In this document: piece after piece, positions 26,162 to 35,135 of the stretch
Layout of the letters: each line of letters starts with the position of its first letter
Position numbering within the stretch: the first letter of the stretch is position 1
Assembly: GCF_020217465.1 (NCBI RefSeq)
Contig: NZ_CP084115.1
Location: forward strand, 1,302,001 to 1,366,000
DNA from: Cobetia amphilecti
GTDB taxonomy: Bacteria > Pseudomonadota > Gammaproteobacteria > Pseudomonadales > Halomonadaceae
Reading direction: 5' to 3'
Length of the DNA stretch: 64,000 bases
Made by a program: the position numbers and the translations under genes
Notes under the pieces: generated by a model
The model's input: only the letters and a program-made list of their open reading frames with translations
Database searches by the model: none
What the model was told of the DNA's origin: nothing

Positions 26162-26203
26162 TTAGTGTTCACTACGCAAAGGTCATTTCCGGCCTCTGCA
26201 GGC

Positions 26204-27067
26204 TCAGCGCCGCTTGCGTGCGGCGCGTGCTTCCAGCTCTTTCAGCCACTGACTGACCTCGGCGCTCTGCGCATCCGCATCGCGATAGACGGCAAGAAAT
26301 TGTCGCCATTCATCGTGCTGCCAGCTCTTCAGGCGGCGCCACAGCACGTAGAGATCGCGCAGGCACTCGTGGCGGCGCAGCACGAAGCGGCGCGTCTTCT
26401 CGAGGTCGATGATGACGGCGTCCATCTGCCAGGTGCTGTTCGGCGACTCACTCGGCGGGCGACTGAGGAAGAGGTGCTTGGGGAACAGACAGCCATGCAT
26501 CAGGCCAGCCTGATGAATCTCGCGAACGAGGCGGGCGCTGGCGGTGATGACCTGAGAGCGCATGCCGGCATCGAGTTCCGCCCAGCGTTCATGCCAGTGA
26601 TCCAGATCATCGCGCCCGGCGAGATCGAAGGTGATCAGGATGGCGCGCCATTCCCGGCCAGCACGCCGCTCGCCGTACCAGCCGGCGTCCACTGCCGGTA
26701 TTCCCAGCGCGTGATAGTGGCGGATGGCACGCCATTCGCGAGAGAAGGTCGGTTCGCCCAGCGGGCGCGCCAGGCTGCGGCCCAGGTGGTTGGTCTGGCG
26801 CTTGAGATAGAGGCGATGACTGTTGCCGTCCTCATCCTCGAGCGTCAGCAGCGAAACCGTCGAGACGCCGCCGCGTTCACGATTCGGCGCGTCGACGTCG
26901 TGGGCTGCCACTTGCCACAGGGCATCGAAGCTATTGAGGTCGTGCTGCTCCAGCAGGCGGGCGAGGCCGGCTTCGCAGTAATCGCCGTGGCCGCGCGGCG
27001 CCGTGGCGCTGGGGCTGGTGGTGGCGGTGTGACCAGCAGAGGGATGAATGGGGGAGCGATGCGTCAT
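26204..27067 (-). CDS. InaA-type lipopolysaccharide kinase family protein
   Basis: A 287-residue protein with a protein-kinase-like fold as in InaA/KdkA lipopolysaccharide kinases. The nucleotide-binding side shows LYLKRQTNHLG (putative ATP-anchoring Lys) and FSREWRAIRHYHALGIPA. The catalytic loop region reads IHQAGLMHGCLFPKHLFL and the metal-binding region VIIDLEKTRRF. In known members this fold phosphorylates the inner core sugar of LPS. The first ~30 residues are low-complexity Ser/Thr/Ala. The active-site loop has HGCLFP where HGDLNP is common, so substrate and activity need caution. Confidence 0.82.
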   Translation of the reverse strand: MTHRSPIHPSAGHTATTSPSATAPRGHGDYCEAGLARLLEQHDLNSFDALWQVAAHDVDAPNRERGGVSTVSLLTLEDEDGNSHRLYLKRQTNHLGRSLARPLGEPTFSREWRAIRHYHALGIPAVDAGWYGERRAGREWRAILITFDLAGRDDLDHWHERWAELDAGMRSQVITASARLVREIHQAGLMHGCLFPKHLFLSRPPSESPNSTWQMDAVIIDLEKTRRFVLRRHECLRDLYVLWRRLKSWQHDEWRQFLAVYRDADAQSAEVSQWLKELEARAARKRR

Positions 27068-27653
27068 GTCAGGTAGGAATCACGGTCTCGGGTGATAGGC
27101 GGTAAGCGTTCACTGGCAATCCTTGGCGGTGAGCGCTGCGATGACTGGCCATGATAGTTAGCCTGCTGGGGAAGTGACAGGCCTGCGGCACAAAACTCTC
27201 CTTCCCAGCGCGTCAATGGCGCGGGGCCGTGATGGCTTGCTGCGCGGCGACTGGCGGCGCTTGGGTGCGCCAGTCGGTCGCAGCGTGGTGCAACGTCGCA
27301 GTGTGGTCGATGGTCGCAGCGCGCGCAGGGGTGCGCAGAGTCAGCGTTGAGATGGCGCCAGGCCAGCGAGGCCCGCCGCTCCAGCATCCATGCGGCTTGC
27401 AGCGGAGTTGTCCAGTGACAGCAGGCACTTGGCGGAGGTAGCGGGTGCGACATGCGCCCGGTGAGTGCGACAACCTGACATCTGGAGACTGGCGCGGGAG
27501 GGTAGACAATGCCGACCAAGGTCTTGGTGCCACGGTGCCATTGCCTGTGTGCTTGCCGGCGAGAGTCGGCCTGATGTGTCCGTCCGACGTCGGTGGCAAG
27601 CGCATGCAGGGACGGCAGCCTGACCGTCCGCCTTATCGCAAAGGGGTTAAGAC
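27068..27653. other. Intergenic region upstream of cydA
   Basis: About 585 bp between the divergent kinase and cydA genes. Open frames exist on the minus strand but have no ribosome site or family resemblance. The region should hold the cyd promoter; I could not identify a clear FNR or ArcA box. Confidence 0.5.
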
Positions 27654-29270
27654 ATGATCTCCGATACCGTCGTGGAGCTGTCGCGGTTCCAGTTCGGCAT
27701 GACCGCGCTCTACCACTTCCTGTTCGTACCATTGACCATCGGCATGGCTTTCCTGCTGGCCATCATGGAATCCCTGTATGTCATGACCGGCAAGCAGGTC
27801 TACCAGGACATGACCAGGTTCTGGGGCAAGCTGTTCGGTATCAACTTCGCTCTTGGCGTGGCCACTGGCCTGACGATGGAATTCCAGTTCGGCACCAACT
27901 GGGCCTACTACTCGCATTACGTCGGCGACATCTTCGGTGCGCCGCTGGCCATCGAGGGCCTGGTGGCCTTCTTCCTCGAGTCCACCTTCGTCGGCCTGTT
28001 CTTCTTCGGCTGGGACCGCCTGACCAAGCGTCAGCACCTGATGGTGACCTGGCTTGTGGCCTTCGGCTCCAACTTCTCGGCGCTGTGGATCCTGATCGCC
28101 AACGGCTGGATGCAGAATCCGGTCGGTGCGGCCTTCAATTTCGAGACCATGCGCATGGAGCTGACCAGCTTCGCGGATGTCATCTTCAACCCGGTCGCCC
28201 AGGCCAAGTTCGTGCATACCGTGTCGGCAGGCTATGTGACCGGCGCCATGTTCGTGCTCGGCATCAGCGCCTTCTACCTGCTCAAGGGGCGTGACCTGGG
28301 CTTTGCCAAGCGCAGCTTCGCCATCGCCGCCGCCTTCGGTCTGTTCTCGGTGGCTTCGGTGATCGTGCTGGGCGATGAGTCCGGTTATGAAGTCGGGGAT
28401 GTCCAGAAGGCCAAGATGGCCGCCATCGAGGCGATGTGGGAAACCGAGCCGGCGCCGGCGTCCTTCACGCTGATCGGTCTGCCCAACGAGGAGACCCAGC
28501 ACACCGATTACGGCATCCATATTCCCTATGTGATGGGCCTGATCGGCACGCGCTCGCTGGATACCGAGATTCCCGGCATCAAGGAGCTGACCGAGGAGCA
28601 CCGCGGACGCATCCTCAATGGCATGCAGGCCTATGACCTGCTCCAGCAGCTGCGTGATGGCCAGGACGACATCGCGACCCGCAAGGCCTTCGATGCGGTC
28701 AAGGATGATCTCGGTTACGGCATGCTGCTCAAGCGCTACGTCGAGACTCCGTCAGATGCCACGCCGGAGATGATCGACAAGGCCGCCGCCGACTCGATTC
28801 CGCCGGTCGCGCCGATGTTCTTCTCGTTCCGCATCATGGTCGCCTGCGGCATGGCGATGCTGGTGATCTTCATCGCGGCGGTGTGGATGACCGCCAAGCA
28901 GCGCTTCGACGTGCGGCCCTTCCTGTGGATCTGCCTGCTGTCGATCCCGCTGCCGTTCATCGCCGTGGAAACCGGCTGGTTCGTGGCCGAATTCGGGCGT
29001 CAGCCGTGGGCGGTGGGGGAGATCCTGCCGACCTTCATGGCGGCCTCGAGTCTGGATGAGTCCGACCTGTGGTGGTCCATCGGTGGCTTCCTGGCCTTCT
29101 ACAGCCTGTTCTTCGTCATCGAGATGTGGCTGATGTTCCACTTCGCGCGCAAGGGGCCGTCTTCCCTGCACACCGGTCGCTATCACTTCGAGCGCAGCGG
29201 CATCCACCATGGCGCCATGTCCGAAGATGACGGCATGTCACTCAATCCTTCGCTGTCATTCAAGGAGTAA
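27654..29270 (+). CDS. cydA: Cytochrome bd ubiquinol oxidase subunit I
   Basis: CydA is the haem-bearing subunit of the bd oxidase, which passes electrons from quinol to oxygen without pumping protons. The 538-residue product has the N-terminal SRFQFGMTALYHFLFVPLTIG, membrane segments, a long quinol-binding Q-loop (as in E. coli-type CydA) and the family hallmark GRQPWAVGEILPT. AAGGGG precedes the ATG. It starts the operon cydA-cydB-cydX-ybgE, with only 6 bp between cydA and cydB. Confidence 0.97.
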   Translation: MISDTVVELSRFQFGMTALYHFLFVPLTIGMAFLLAIMESLYVMTGKQVYQDMTRFWGKLFGINFALGVATGLTMEFQFGTNWAYYSHYVGDIFGAPLAIEGLVAFFLESTFVGLFFFGWDRLTKRQHLMVTWLVAFGSNFSALWILIANGWMQNPVGAAFNFETMRMELTSFADVIFNPVAQAKFVHTVSAGYVTGAMFVLGISAFYLLKGRDLGFAKRSFAIAAAFGLFSVASVIVLGDESGYEVGDVQKAKMAAIEAMWETEPAPASFTLIGLPNEETQHTDYGIHIPYVMGLIGTRSLDTEIPGIKELTEEHRGRILNGMQAYDLLQQLRDGQDDIATRKAFDAVKDDLGYGMLLKRYVETPSDATPEMIDKAAADSIPPVAPMFFSFRIMVACGMAMLVIFIAAVWMTAKQRFDVRPFLWICLLSIPLPFIAVETGWFVAEFGRQPWAVGEILPTFMAASSLDESDLWWSIGGFLAFYSLFFVIEMWLMFHFARKGPSSLHTGRYHFERSGIHHGAMSEDDGMSLNPSLSFKE

Positions 29271-29276
29271 CGGATC

Positions 29277-30410
29277 ATGTGGGATTACGAGATCCTCAAG
29301 CTGTTCTGGTGGGTGGCGGTAGGGCTGCTGCTGATCGGCTTCGTCATCACCGATGGCATGGACATGGGCGCGGCGATGCTGATGCCGCTGGTCAGCCGCA
29401 ATGACAGCGAGCGCCGTGTGGTGATCAATACCCTGGCCCCGCACTGGGATGGCAATCAGGTATGGCTGGTCACCGCCATCGGCGCGGTGTTCGCGGTGTG
29501 GCCGGTGGTCTACGGCGCCGTGTTCTCCAGTTTCTATTTCGCGATGCTGACCATCCTGTTCTCGCTGTTCTTCCGCCCGCTGGGCTTTGACTATCGCTCC
29601 AAGCTCGAGAACACCCAGTGGCGTGGCTGGTGGGACCGCGGCATCGTCGCCGGCAGCCTGATTCCCACCGCCTTCTTCGGGCTGATCTTCGGCAACCTGC
29701 TGCAGGGCGTGCCGCTGGAAGTCGATCAGTTCATGCGTGCCAGCTACGCCGGCAGCTACCTGGGGCTGTTCAACCCCTTCGCTTTGCTGTGTGCGGCGCT
29801 GTCCATCGTGATGGTGATGCTGCATGGCGGCACCTGGCTGGTGGCACGTGCCGATGAGGCCGTCGCCGCACGCAGCGCGCGTCTGGTGCAGCCGCTGGGC
29901 CTGCTGACGCTGGGGCTGTTCGCGCTGGGCGGCCTGTGGGTGTGGCTGTCCGGCATGGGCTACAGCATCGATCAGATGGGCGATACCGCTTCGGCCTTGA
30001 AGCTGCTCGACAAGCAGGTCGGGCCAGGCAGCTGGCTGGATGTCTATGCGCGTGAGCCGCTGACGCTGCTGGCACCGCTCAGCGCAGTGGTCGGTGTGCT
30101 GGCCGCGATGGTGCTGTCGGCCCGGCGCAAGGGCGGCGCGGCCTTCACGGCAAGCTCCGTCGGGGTAGGGGGTGTGGTCGCCACCGCGGGCATCAGCATG
30201 TTCCCGTTCATCGTGCCGTCCTCGCGCATGAGCGAGGCCAGCCTGACGCTGTGGGATTCCGTTTCCAGCGAGCTGACGCTCTCCATCGTCACCGTGGCGG
30301 GGCTGGTGATGGTGCCGACCATCATCCTCTACACCACCTGGTGCTACGTGAAGATGTGGCGTCGCGTCACCGTCGCGCATATCGAGCAGGACGGTCACAG
30401 CCTGTATTGA
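29277..30410 (+). CDS. cydB: Cytochrome bd ubiquinol oxidase subunit II
   Basis: A 377-residue membrane subunit with about eight segments. It starts MWDYEILKLFWWVAVGLLLIGF and has FVITDGMDMGAAMLMP and APHWDGNQVWLVTAIGAVFAVWP, typical of E. coli-type CydB. It pairs with CydA to form the oxidase. GGAG lies in the short gap after cydA. A 15-bp tandem repeat lies between its stop and cydX. Confidence 0.97.
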   Translation: MWDYEILKLFWWVAVGLLLIGFVITDGMDMGAAMLMPLVSRNDSERRVVINTLAPHWDGNQVWLVTAIGAVFAVWPVVYGAVFSSFYFAMLTILFSLFFRPLGFDYRSKLENTQWRGWWDRGIVAGSLIPTAFFGLIFGNLLQGVPLEVDQFMRASYAGSYLGLFNPFALLCAALSIVMVMLHGGTWLVARADEAVAARSARLVQPLGLLTLGLFALGGLWVWLSGMGYSIDQMGDTASALKLLDKQVGPGSWLDVYAREPLTLLAPLSAVVGVLAAMVLSARRKGGAAFTASSVGVGGVVATAGISMFPFIVPSSRMSEASLTLWDSVSSELTLSIVTVAGLVMVPTIILYTTWCYVKMWRRVTVAHIEQDGHSLY

Positions 30411-30421
30411 GGTGCGCTGAC

Positions 30422-30466
30422 CTGAGTTGAGCTGATCTGAGTTGAGCTGATCTGAATTGAGTTGAG
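30422..30466. repeat. 15-bp tandem repeat between cydB and cydX
   Basis: CTGAGTTGAGCTGAT occurs twice in tandem (30422-30436 and 30437-30451), followed by a diverged partial copy. It starts 12 bp after the cydB stop. Confidence 0.92.
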
Positions 30467-30535
30467 CTAGCTGAGCCAATTGCTCCCATTTGCTATCAAC
30501 AGGCGAGGGCAGTGCCCTCGCCAGGAGACGACACC

Positions 30536-30637
30536 ATGTGGTATTTCGCCTGGATTCTCGGTGTGTTGCTGGCCTGCTTCGCGGGCATCATCAATGCATT
30601 GTGGCTTGAGCAGACCCACACCTTTGACGATGATTGA
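30536..30637 (+). CDS. cydX: CydX, small subunit of cytochrome bd oxidase
   Basis: A 33-residue single-pass membrane peptide reading MWYFAWILGVLLACFAGIIN and then ALWLEQTHTFDDD. The MWYFAWILG start and the position between cydB and ybgE identify CydX, which stabilises the haems of the bd complex. GGAG precedes the ATG. Its TGA is 60 bp from the ybgE start. Confidence 0.95.
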   Translation: MWYFAWILGVLLACFAGIINALWLEQTHTFDDD

Positions 30638-30696
30638 GTGAGGCGGCCCCCAACGTTACTTCTGCGCCGCTGACCGTTCCGATCAAGGAGAGCTCG

Positions 30697-31002
30697 ATGT
30701 CACGACCCTGGTACGCCTCACGACCACCGGCCTGGTGCCGAACTCGACCTGCCCATCTGGCCTCGCTGCTGCTGTCTGCCATGGTGGCCATCTGGATGCT
30801 GCTGGGGCCGGATGCGATAGCCTCGATGCAGACAGGACCGCGCTATCTGATGTTGCTGGTCGCGCTGTGGGGGCTGGGCGCCGGCTTCACGCATGGCGTC
30901 GGCCTGGTGCCGCGCCATGCGACCCGCGCCTGGCTGCTGGGGGCGCCGCTGAGCTGGTGTCTTTTGCTCATCACGCTGGTGACCCTCGCGTCCAGCCAGT
31001 AA
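30697..31002 (+). CDS. ybgE: YbgE family cyd operon protein
   Basis: A 101-residue membrane protein with about three segments (LASLLLSAMVAIWMLLGPDA; PRYLMLLVALWGLGAGFTHGVGL; WLLGAPLSWCLLLITLVTLA). The GxGFTHGVG pattern and the position after cydX match YbgE, an accessory protein of unknown role encoded with bd oxidase. ATG 30697 is chosen for the AAGGAG just upstream. A strong terminator follows 30 bp after the stop. Confidence 0.87.
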   Translation: MSRPWYASRPPAWCRTRPAHLASLLLSAMVAIWMLLGPDAIASMQTGPRYLMLLVALWGLGAGFTHGVGLVPRHATRAWLLGAPLSWCLLLITLVTLASSQ

Positions 31003-31032
31003 CGCGATTGCGCGGGCTCTAATCATTACATC

Positions 31033-31070
31033 AACAAACACGGCCGCTCCCTGGAGCGGCCGTGTTTGTT
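31033..31070. terminator. Intrinsic terminator of the cyd operon
   Basis: Two 18-base arms (31033-31050 and 31053-31070) are perfectly complementary and nearly contiguous, giving a long stem with a tiny loop and T-rich end. Confidence 0.92.
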
Positions 31071-31501
31071 TAGGGCTAAAGGCATGGCTCAAGGGCATGG
31101 CTTGCGAGCCCTTGAGTGATTCAGGCTTTACTTGTTGAGGCCGCAGGCTCTATAACGCAGCGAGGTGGTGTCGCGCTCAATGACCCGCGCAGACCGCTCT
31201 CGCAAGCCCTCGTAAACCCTCGCAAGCCCTTGCCGATGTCTGGCGCTGTGCGGAGCTTTTCACGGATTCTTGCAGCCGGCAGACCGGTTCGCGCTGGTCA
31301 CCGTCAGCATTGACGCTGCGTTGTATTCGTCGCCCTCGGCCCCAAGAGGTAATGGAGCGGAGGGAGGAGGGGCGCCGATCGAGAACGGGAGAGTGTCTGG
31401 TAAGCCGCTGGTGCAGCACCTGTGTCCTCTTCACTCTCACCTTGTCAGATGATGATGCCCTGGCGTGTATGAATGACGGGGCTCTCGATGGAGGAAATAC
31501 C
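31071..31501. other. Intergenic region upstream of the glycosylation operon
   Basis: About 430 bp without a supported gene. It holds a GGCATGGCT direct repeat near 31080-31105 and a 10-bp tandem repeat at 31199-31228 (CTCGCAAGCC, CTCGTAAACC, CTCGCAAGCC). The promoter of the following operon should lie in its right half. Confidence 0.5.
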
Positions 31502-32638
31502 ATGCGGTCTTCAGCTGATGCATCCTGCGGCCAGGCGTCTGGCCGGCAGTCCTCGTCGGGGCACATTCCCCGCGACATGTCGCGCCGCCTTTCCGGTGAC
31601 TGGGTCTTGTCATTGGTGGTGCCGGTGATGAACGAGGAGGAGACCATCGGTCTCTTTCTGGAGGCCATCGAGAAGACTCTGGGCTCGCAGGTGCCACACC
31701 TTGAAGTGCTGTTCGTCGATGATGGCTCGACCGACGGCACCCTGGCGTGTCTGGAGGCCGCGGCGGCCGGCGATGCCCGCGTGCGCTACCTGAGCCTGAC
31801 ACGCAACTTCGGCAAGGAAGCGGCCATGTCCGCCGGCATCGAGCAGGCGCGTGGCGATGCCATCGTGCCGATGGATGTCGATCTGCAGGACCCGCCGGAG
31901 GTGATTCTCGAGTTCATCAGCCAATGGCAGGCCGGCTACGACATGGTCTATGGCGTACGCGCCGCGCGTAATGAAGACACCGCCACCAAGCGCAAGACGG
32001 CAGGCTGGTTCTATCGCGTCTTCAACCGCCTGACCTTCACCGAGATACCGCGCGATGCGGGCGACTTCCGCCTGCTGGACCGCCGTGTCGTCGAGGCGCT
32101 GCGGCGCCTGCCCGAGCGCAATCGCTTCATGAAGGGCCTGTTCTCATGGCCCGGCTATCGCTCGGTGGGCGTCACCTACCAGCGCCCGTCGCGCACGGCC
32201 GGCACCACCAAGTTCAACTACTGGAAGCTGTGGAACTTCGCCCTCGATGGCGTGGTGAGCTTCTCGACCTGGCCGCTGCGGGTCTGGACCTATATCGGCA
32301 GTGTCGTCGCCGCTCTGTCCTTCCTCTATATCCTGGTGATCATCAGCAAGACGGTGCTGTTCGGCGCCGATGCGCCGGGCTATGCCTCACTGATGGTCGC
32401 GATCCTGTTCTTCGGCGGCATGCAGCTGATCTCGATCGGCGTGCTGGGCGAATACCTCGGTCGTCTGTTCATGGAAACCAAGCAGCGTCCGCTTTACCTG
32501 ATCGACCATGACAGCCTGCACGACAGCCCGCCGGGCAGCGTGTCACCGGACAGGGGCCTCGATAGCGGCCTGAGCACTGCGCGAGTCGTGCGCGGCGCGT
32601 CACGCGATGCGGCGCGAGGTGAATCACTTGAGCGCTGA
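31502..32638 (+). CDS. GtrB-like family 2 glycosyltransferase (polyprenyl-phosphate sugar transferase)
   Basis: A 378-residue enzyme. The GT2 domain has LSLVVPVMNEEETIG, the nucleotide-sugar site VDDGSTDGT and the metal-binding DVDLQDPPE. Two C-terminal membrane helices (WTYIGSVVAALSFLYILVII; LMVAILFFGGMQLISIGVLG) are followed by the typical GEYLGRLFMETKQRPLYLI. Members load glucose or another sugar onto undecaprenyl phosphate at the inner membrane. ATG 31502 follows GGAGG. It heads an operon with a GtrA flippase and a membrane glycosyltransferase. Confidence 0.9.
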   Translation: MRSSADASCGQASGRQSSSGHIPRDMSRRLSGDWVLSLVVPVMNEEETIGLFLEAIEKTLGSQVPHLEVLFVDDGSTDGTLACLEAAAAGDARVRYLSLTRNFGKEAAMSAGIEQARGDAIVPMDVDLQDPPEVILEFISQWQAGYDMVYGVRAARNEDTATKRKTAGWFYRVFNRLTFTEIPRDAGDFRLLDRRVVEALRRLPERNRFMKGLFSWPGYRSVGVTYQRPSRTAGTTKFNYWKLWNFALDGVVSFSTWPLRVWTYIGSVVAALSFLYILVIISKTVLFGADAPGYASLMVAILFFGGMQLISIGVLGEYLGRLFMETKQRPLYLIDHDSLHDSPPGSVSPDRGLDSGLSTARVVRGASRDAARGESLER

Positions 32639-33062
32639 TCGTGAGGGCGTCAGCGAGTCCGACAGGCCAGTCACTGCCCGCGCCAGGGAGGAGGCGGGCA
32701 CCGCGACCCGCTTCGGGCTGGTCGGGCTGGCCGCGACGGGCGTGCACCTGGGCGTCGCCGCCTTGCTGCTGTTCCTGTGGCCGCAGCTCAATGAATTCAT
32801 CGCCAATATCATTGCCTTCTGCGTCGCCTTTCAGGTCTCGCTGGTCGGCCATCGCCGGCTGACCTTCAAGCGCCAGGGCAGTGCCTGGCGTTTCGGGCTG
32901 GTCGCGGCGGGCGGCTTTGCGCTCAACAATGGCCTGTTGGCACTGCTGATGCAGGGGCTGGATCTGTCGGGCTTCGTCGCCATCGCGATCGCCACGCTCT
33001 CGGTGCCGATCATGACCTATCTGGCCTCACGGCTGTGGGCCTTCAAGGAAGACCATGCATGA
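32607..33062 (+). CDS. GtrA family membrane protein (polyprenyl-linked sugar flippase)
   Basis: A protein of up to 151 residues with four membrane segments. TRFGLVGLAATGVHLGVAALLL and NEFIANIIAFCVAFQVSLVGHRRLTFK are typical of GtrA, which is thought to flip the polyprenyl-phosphate sugar across the inner membrane. The ATG at 32607 overlaps the previous gene by 32 bp and lacks a ribosome site; a TTG at 32628, preceded by GAGGTG, may be the true start. The stop overlaps the next gene's ATG. Confidence 0.86.
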   Translation: MRREVNHLSADREGVSESDRPVTARAREEAGTATRFGLVGLAATGVHLGVAALLLFLWPQLNEFIANIIAFCVAFQVSLVGHRRLTFKRQGSAWRFGLVAAGGFALNNGLLALLMQGLDLSGFVAIAIATLSVPIMTYLASRLWAFKEDHA

Positions 33063-34258
33063 ATGACAGCGTCACCGCAGGACCGCGCTCGACGCTGGGG
33101 GAGCGCCTCAAGACATTGGCAGCCGAGACGCCGCCCCCTGCCGAGGCACTCGCGCGGGCGCAGGCCGTGCGCATTCCCTGGGGGCATATCCTGCTGGCGC
33201 TGCTGGTGACGCGCGCCGTCTGGCTCGCCATCGCGCTGTGGGGCGATCACAGTTATCTGCACGCCATGGCGCAGTTCGACGGCAGCTGGTTCAAGGGCAT
33301 CATGACGCGCGGCTACGATGTCGAGGCGCGCGGCATGAGCGATGGCGACGCCGCCAACTGGGCCTTCTTCCCGCTCTATCCGGCGCTACTGTGGCTGGTG
33401 ACGCTGGGCGGTCAGCTGGACCCCGAGCTGATGGGCGTGCTCCTGAGCAATGCCTTGCTGGCCGTCGCGCTGGGGCTGGGCTGTCGCTATCTGGCCATCA
33501 CGCGCCCCGGCGCGCCGTTGCTGCTGTTCGTGTGGCTGGCGGCCAGCATGCCGTACAGCTTCTATTTCAGCGCGCTCTATTCCGAGTCACTGTTCTGGCT
33601 GCTGTGTCTGGCGTCATTGATCGACTGGCGCTGTCAGCGTACCGGCCGCGTGATGCTCTGGACGCTGCTGTTGTCGATGACCCGCGCCACCGGGGTGTTC
33701 TGGGTCATCGCGATGGGAATCGAGCTTGTGGCGCGCCTGCGCCTGCGGGCTTTCGCCGAGCTGTGGCGGCGGCCCGATTGGCTGCTGATCGGCGTGGTGG
33801 GGCCCTTGGGGCTGTTCCTGTTCATGGCGCTGCTCTATCACCGGACGGGTGACGCGCTGGCCTTCAGTCATGTGCAGATTTCCTGGGGCCGTGAGATGGG
33901 CAATCCCCTCACCAACCTCATTGAAGGGCTGAGCTACTGGCAGAGCGCGCCGGAGACGCTGCGCCCGGCGTGGCAGGCGAGCATGGCGCTGGTCGGTGTC
34001 GGCCTGATCGGCTGGCTGGGCGTGCAGCGGCGCTGGCTGGAGATGGGGCTGGCGGGCTTCACGCTGTTCGTACCGCTGGCGACCGGGCTGGACGCTATTC
34101 CGCGCTACATGATCGGCATGCCGGTGTTCGTGCTGGCCCTGCATGACCTGCTCACTCGTCTGCCACGCATGCTGGCCTGGGGCCTGGTCATGCTGGGCGC
34201 GCTCGCTAATCTCTGGCTGGTGGAGAACTGGTATGACACCGTCTTCTGGCTCGTCTGA
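33059..34258 (+). CDS. PIG-V-like integral membrane mannosyl/glycosyltransferase
   Basis: A 399-residue membrane protein with about nine segments. HAMAQFDGSWFKGIMTRGYD and FFPLYPALLWLV match the PIG-V (Mannosyl_trans2) family, which uses polyprenyl-phosphate sugars on the outer face of the membrane; the acidic FDG motif near the first outer loop is the expected catalytic site. The start overlaps the gtrA stop (ATGA) after AAGGA. It is therefore the likely user of the sugar donor made by the GtrB/GtrA pair. The acceptor is unknown. Confidence 0.82.
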   Translation: MNDSVTAGPRSTLGERLKTLAAETPPPAEALARAQAVRIPWGHILLALLVTRAVWLAIALWGDHSYLHAMAQFDGSWFKGIMTRGYDVEARGMSDGDAANWAFFPLYPALLWLVTLGGQLDPELMGVLLSNALLAVALGLGCRYLAITRPGAPLLLFVWLAASMPYSFYFSALYSESLFWLLCLASLIDWRCQRTGRVMLWTLLLSMTRATGVFWVIAMGIELVARLRLRAFAELWRRPDWLLIGVVGPLGLFLFMALLYHRTGDALAFSHVQISWGREMGNPLTNLIEGLSYWQSAPETLRPAWQASMALVGVGLIGWLGVQRRWLEMGLAGFTLFVPLATGLDAIPRYMIGMPVFVLALHDLLTRLPRMLAWGLVMLGALANLWLVENWYDTVFWLV

Positions 34259-34928
34259 TGCCCTGTATGGCGCGCCACGGCCACGGCGCAGCCAGCGGGT
34301 CTGGTGGCTGCTGGCCACCGTGGTGGTGTTGGCCTTCGAACTCACCCTGCTGTGGCTGGCGCGCACGCCCAGGGTCGATGATCACTACCGGCGCTACTTC
34401 ATCGAGCATGCCACCACCTGTTACCGGCCGATGGGCGAGGTGCCGGTACTGACGCCCGGTGAGCGCTACCCCATCCGCAAGGGCGAGCCGCTGGGCAATT
34501 GCGGCGTGCTGTGGGCCGGTTTCTACTCGCCCCAGCCAGATGTGCCGGTCAGTGCGCGGCTGGCGGAGGTCACCTTGCGCCTGCGGGTGGCGCCCGAGGT
34601 CTCGCCGGCAGGCTCGCAGGCCGTGGTCGTGGCGCTTGAGCTGTCACGCTTCCCGGATTCGGCCGCCGCGCTGCCGGTGGAAGTCATGATCGGGGAGCAG
34701 ACCGTCACGCGCTGGCCGGTAGGCGGCCGTTATGAGCGCTTCGAGGTCGAGGTGCCCGCCGCGCTGATCGCGAGCGACGGCAGCTTCAGCCTGACCCTCA
34801 AGGGGCCGCCGCCCATCGCGCCGCGCGATGCGGGCCTGGATGCCAACAAGTTTCCCGTGGGCCTGCGCCTGGACGCGCTGACGCTGCGCTCACCGCTGGG
34901 ACTGACGCCCGCTCGGGCGCAGCCCTGA
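34233..34928 (+). CDS. Membrane-anchored protein of unknown function in the glycosylation operon
   Basis: A 231-residue protein with one N-terminal membrane anchor (VWWLLATVVVLAFELTLLWLA) and a large outer domain. The outer part has two or three Cys residues (TTCYRPMGE; PLGNCGVLWAGFYSPQ) and a beta-rich region (LAEVTLRLRVAPEVS; RYERFEVEVPAALIA) that resembles a carbohydrate-binding or lectin-like fold; that is inference. The ATG lies inside the 3' end of the PIG-V-like gene with GGAG upstream, so it is translationally coupled. I recognise no named family. Confidence 0.75.
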   Translation: MTPSSGSSDALYGAPRPRRSQRVWWLLATVVVLAFELTLLWLARTPRVDDHYRRYFIEHATTCYRPMGEVPVLTPGERYPIRKGEPLGNCGVLWAGFYSPQPDVPVSARLAEVTLRLRVAPEVSPAGSQAVVVALELSRFPDSAAALPVEVMIGEQTVTRWPVGGRYERFEVEVPAALIASDGSFSLTLKGPPPIAPRDAGLDANKFPVGLRLDALTLRSPLGLTPARAQP

Positions 34929-35135
34929 ATGGATGAATGGCCTGTCAGGGCACGCTGCTTCAGCGGCAAGAGCACTGACGTGACGCCGATAGTCAGGTAA
35001 ATTGTGTGCGCGTGAATACCCAATGATCCGTTCGGCCGAGTGTCAGTGCGTCCCCGGCGCGCGCCTCGTGCCCTATAACGATAAAGCACCCGGTGGTCTG
35101 CTGACCGCCACGCAAGGGATGCTCAAGGAGTTGTC

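Noticed and set aside
29256-30479. 407-codon minus-strand frame opposite cydB
   Set aside because: Shadow of cydB with Gln/His-rich composition and no family resemblance. Its start lies in the 15-bp repeats.
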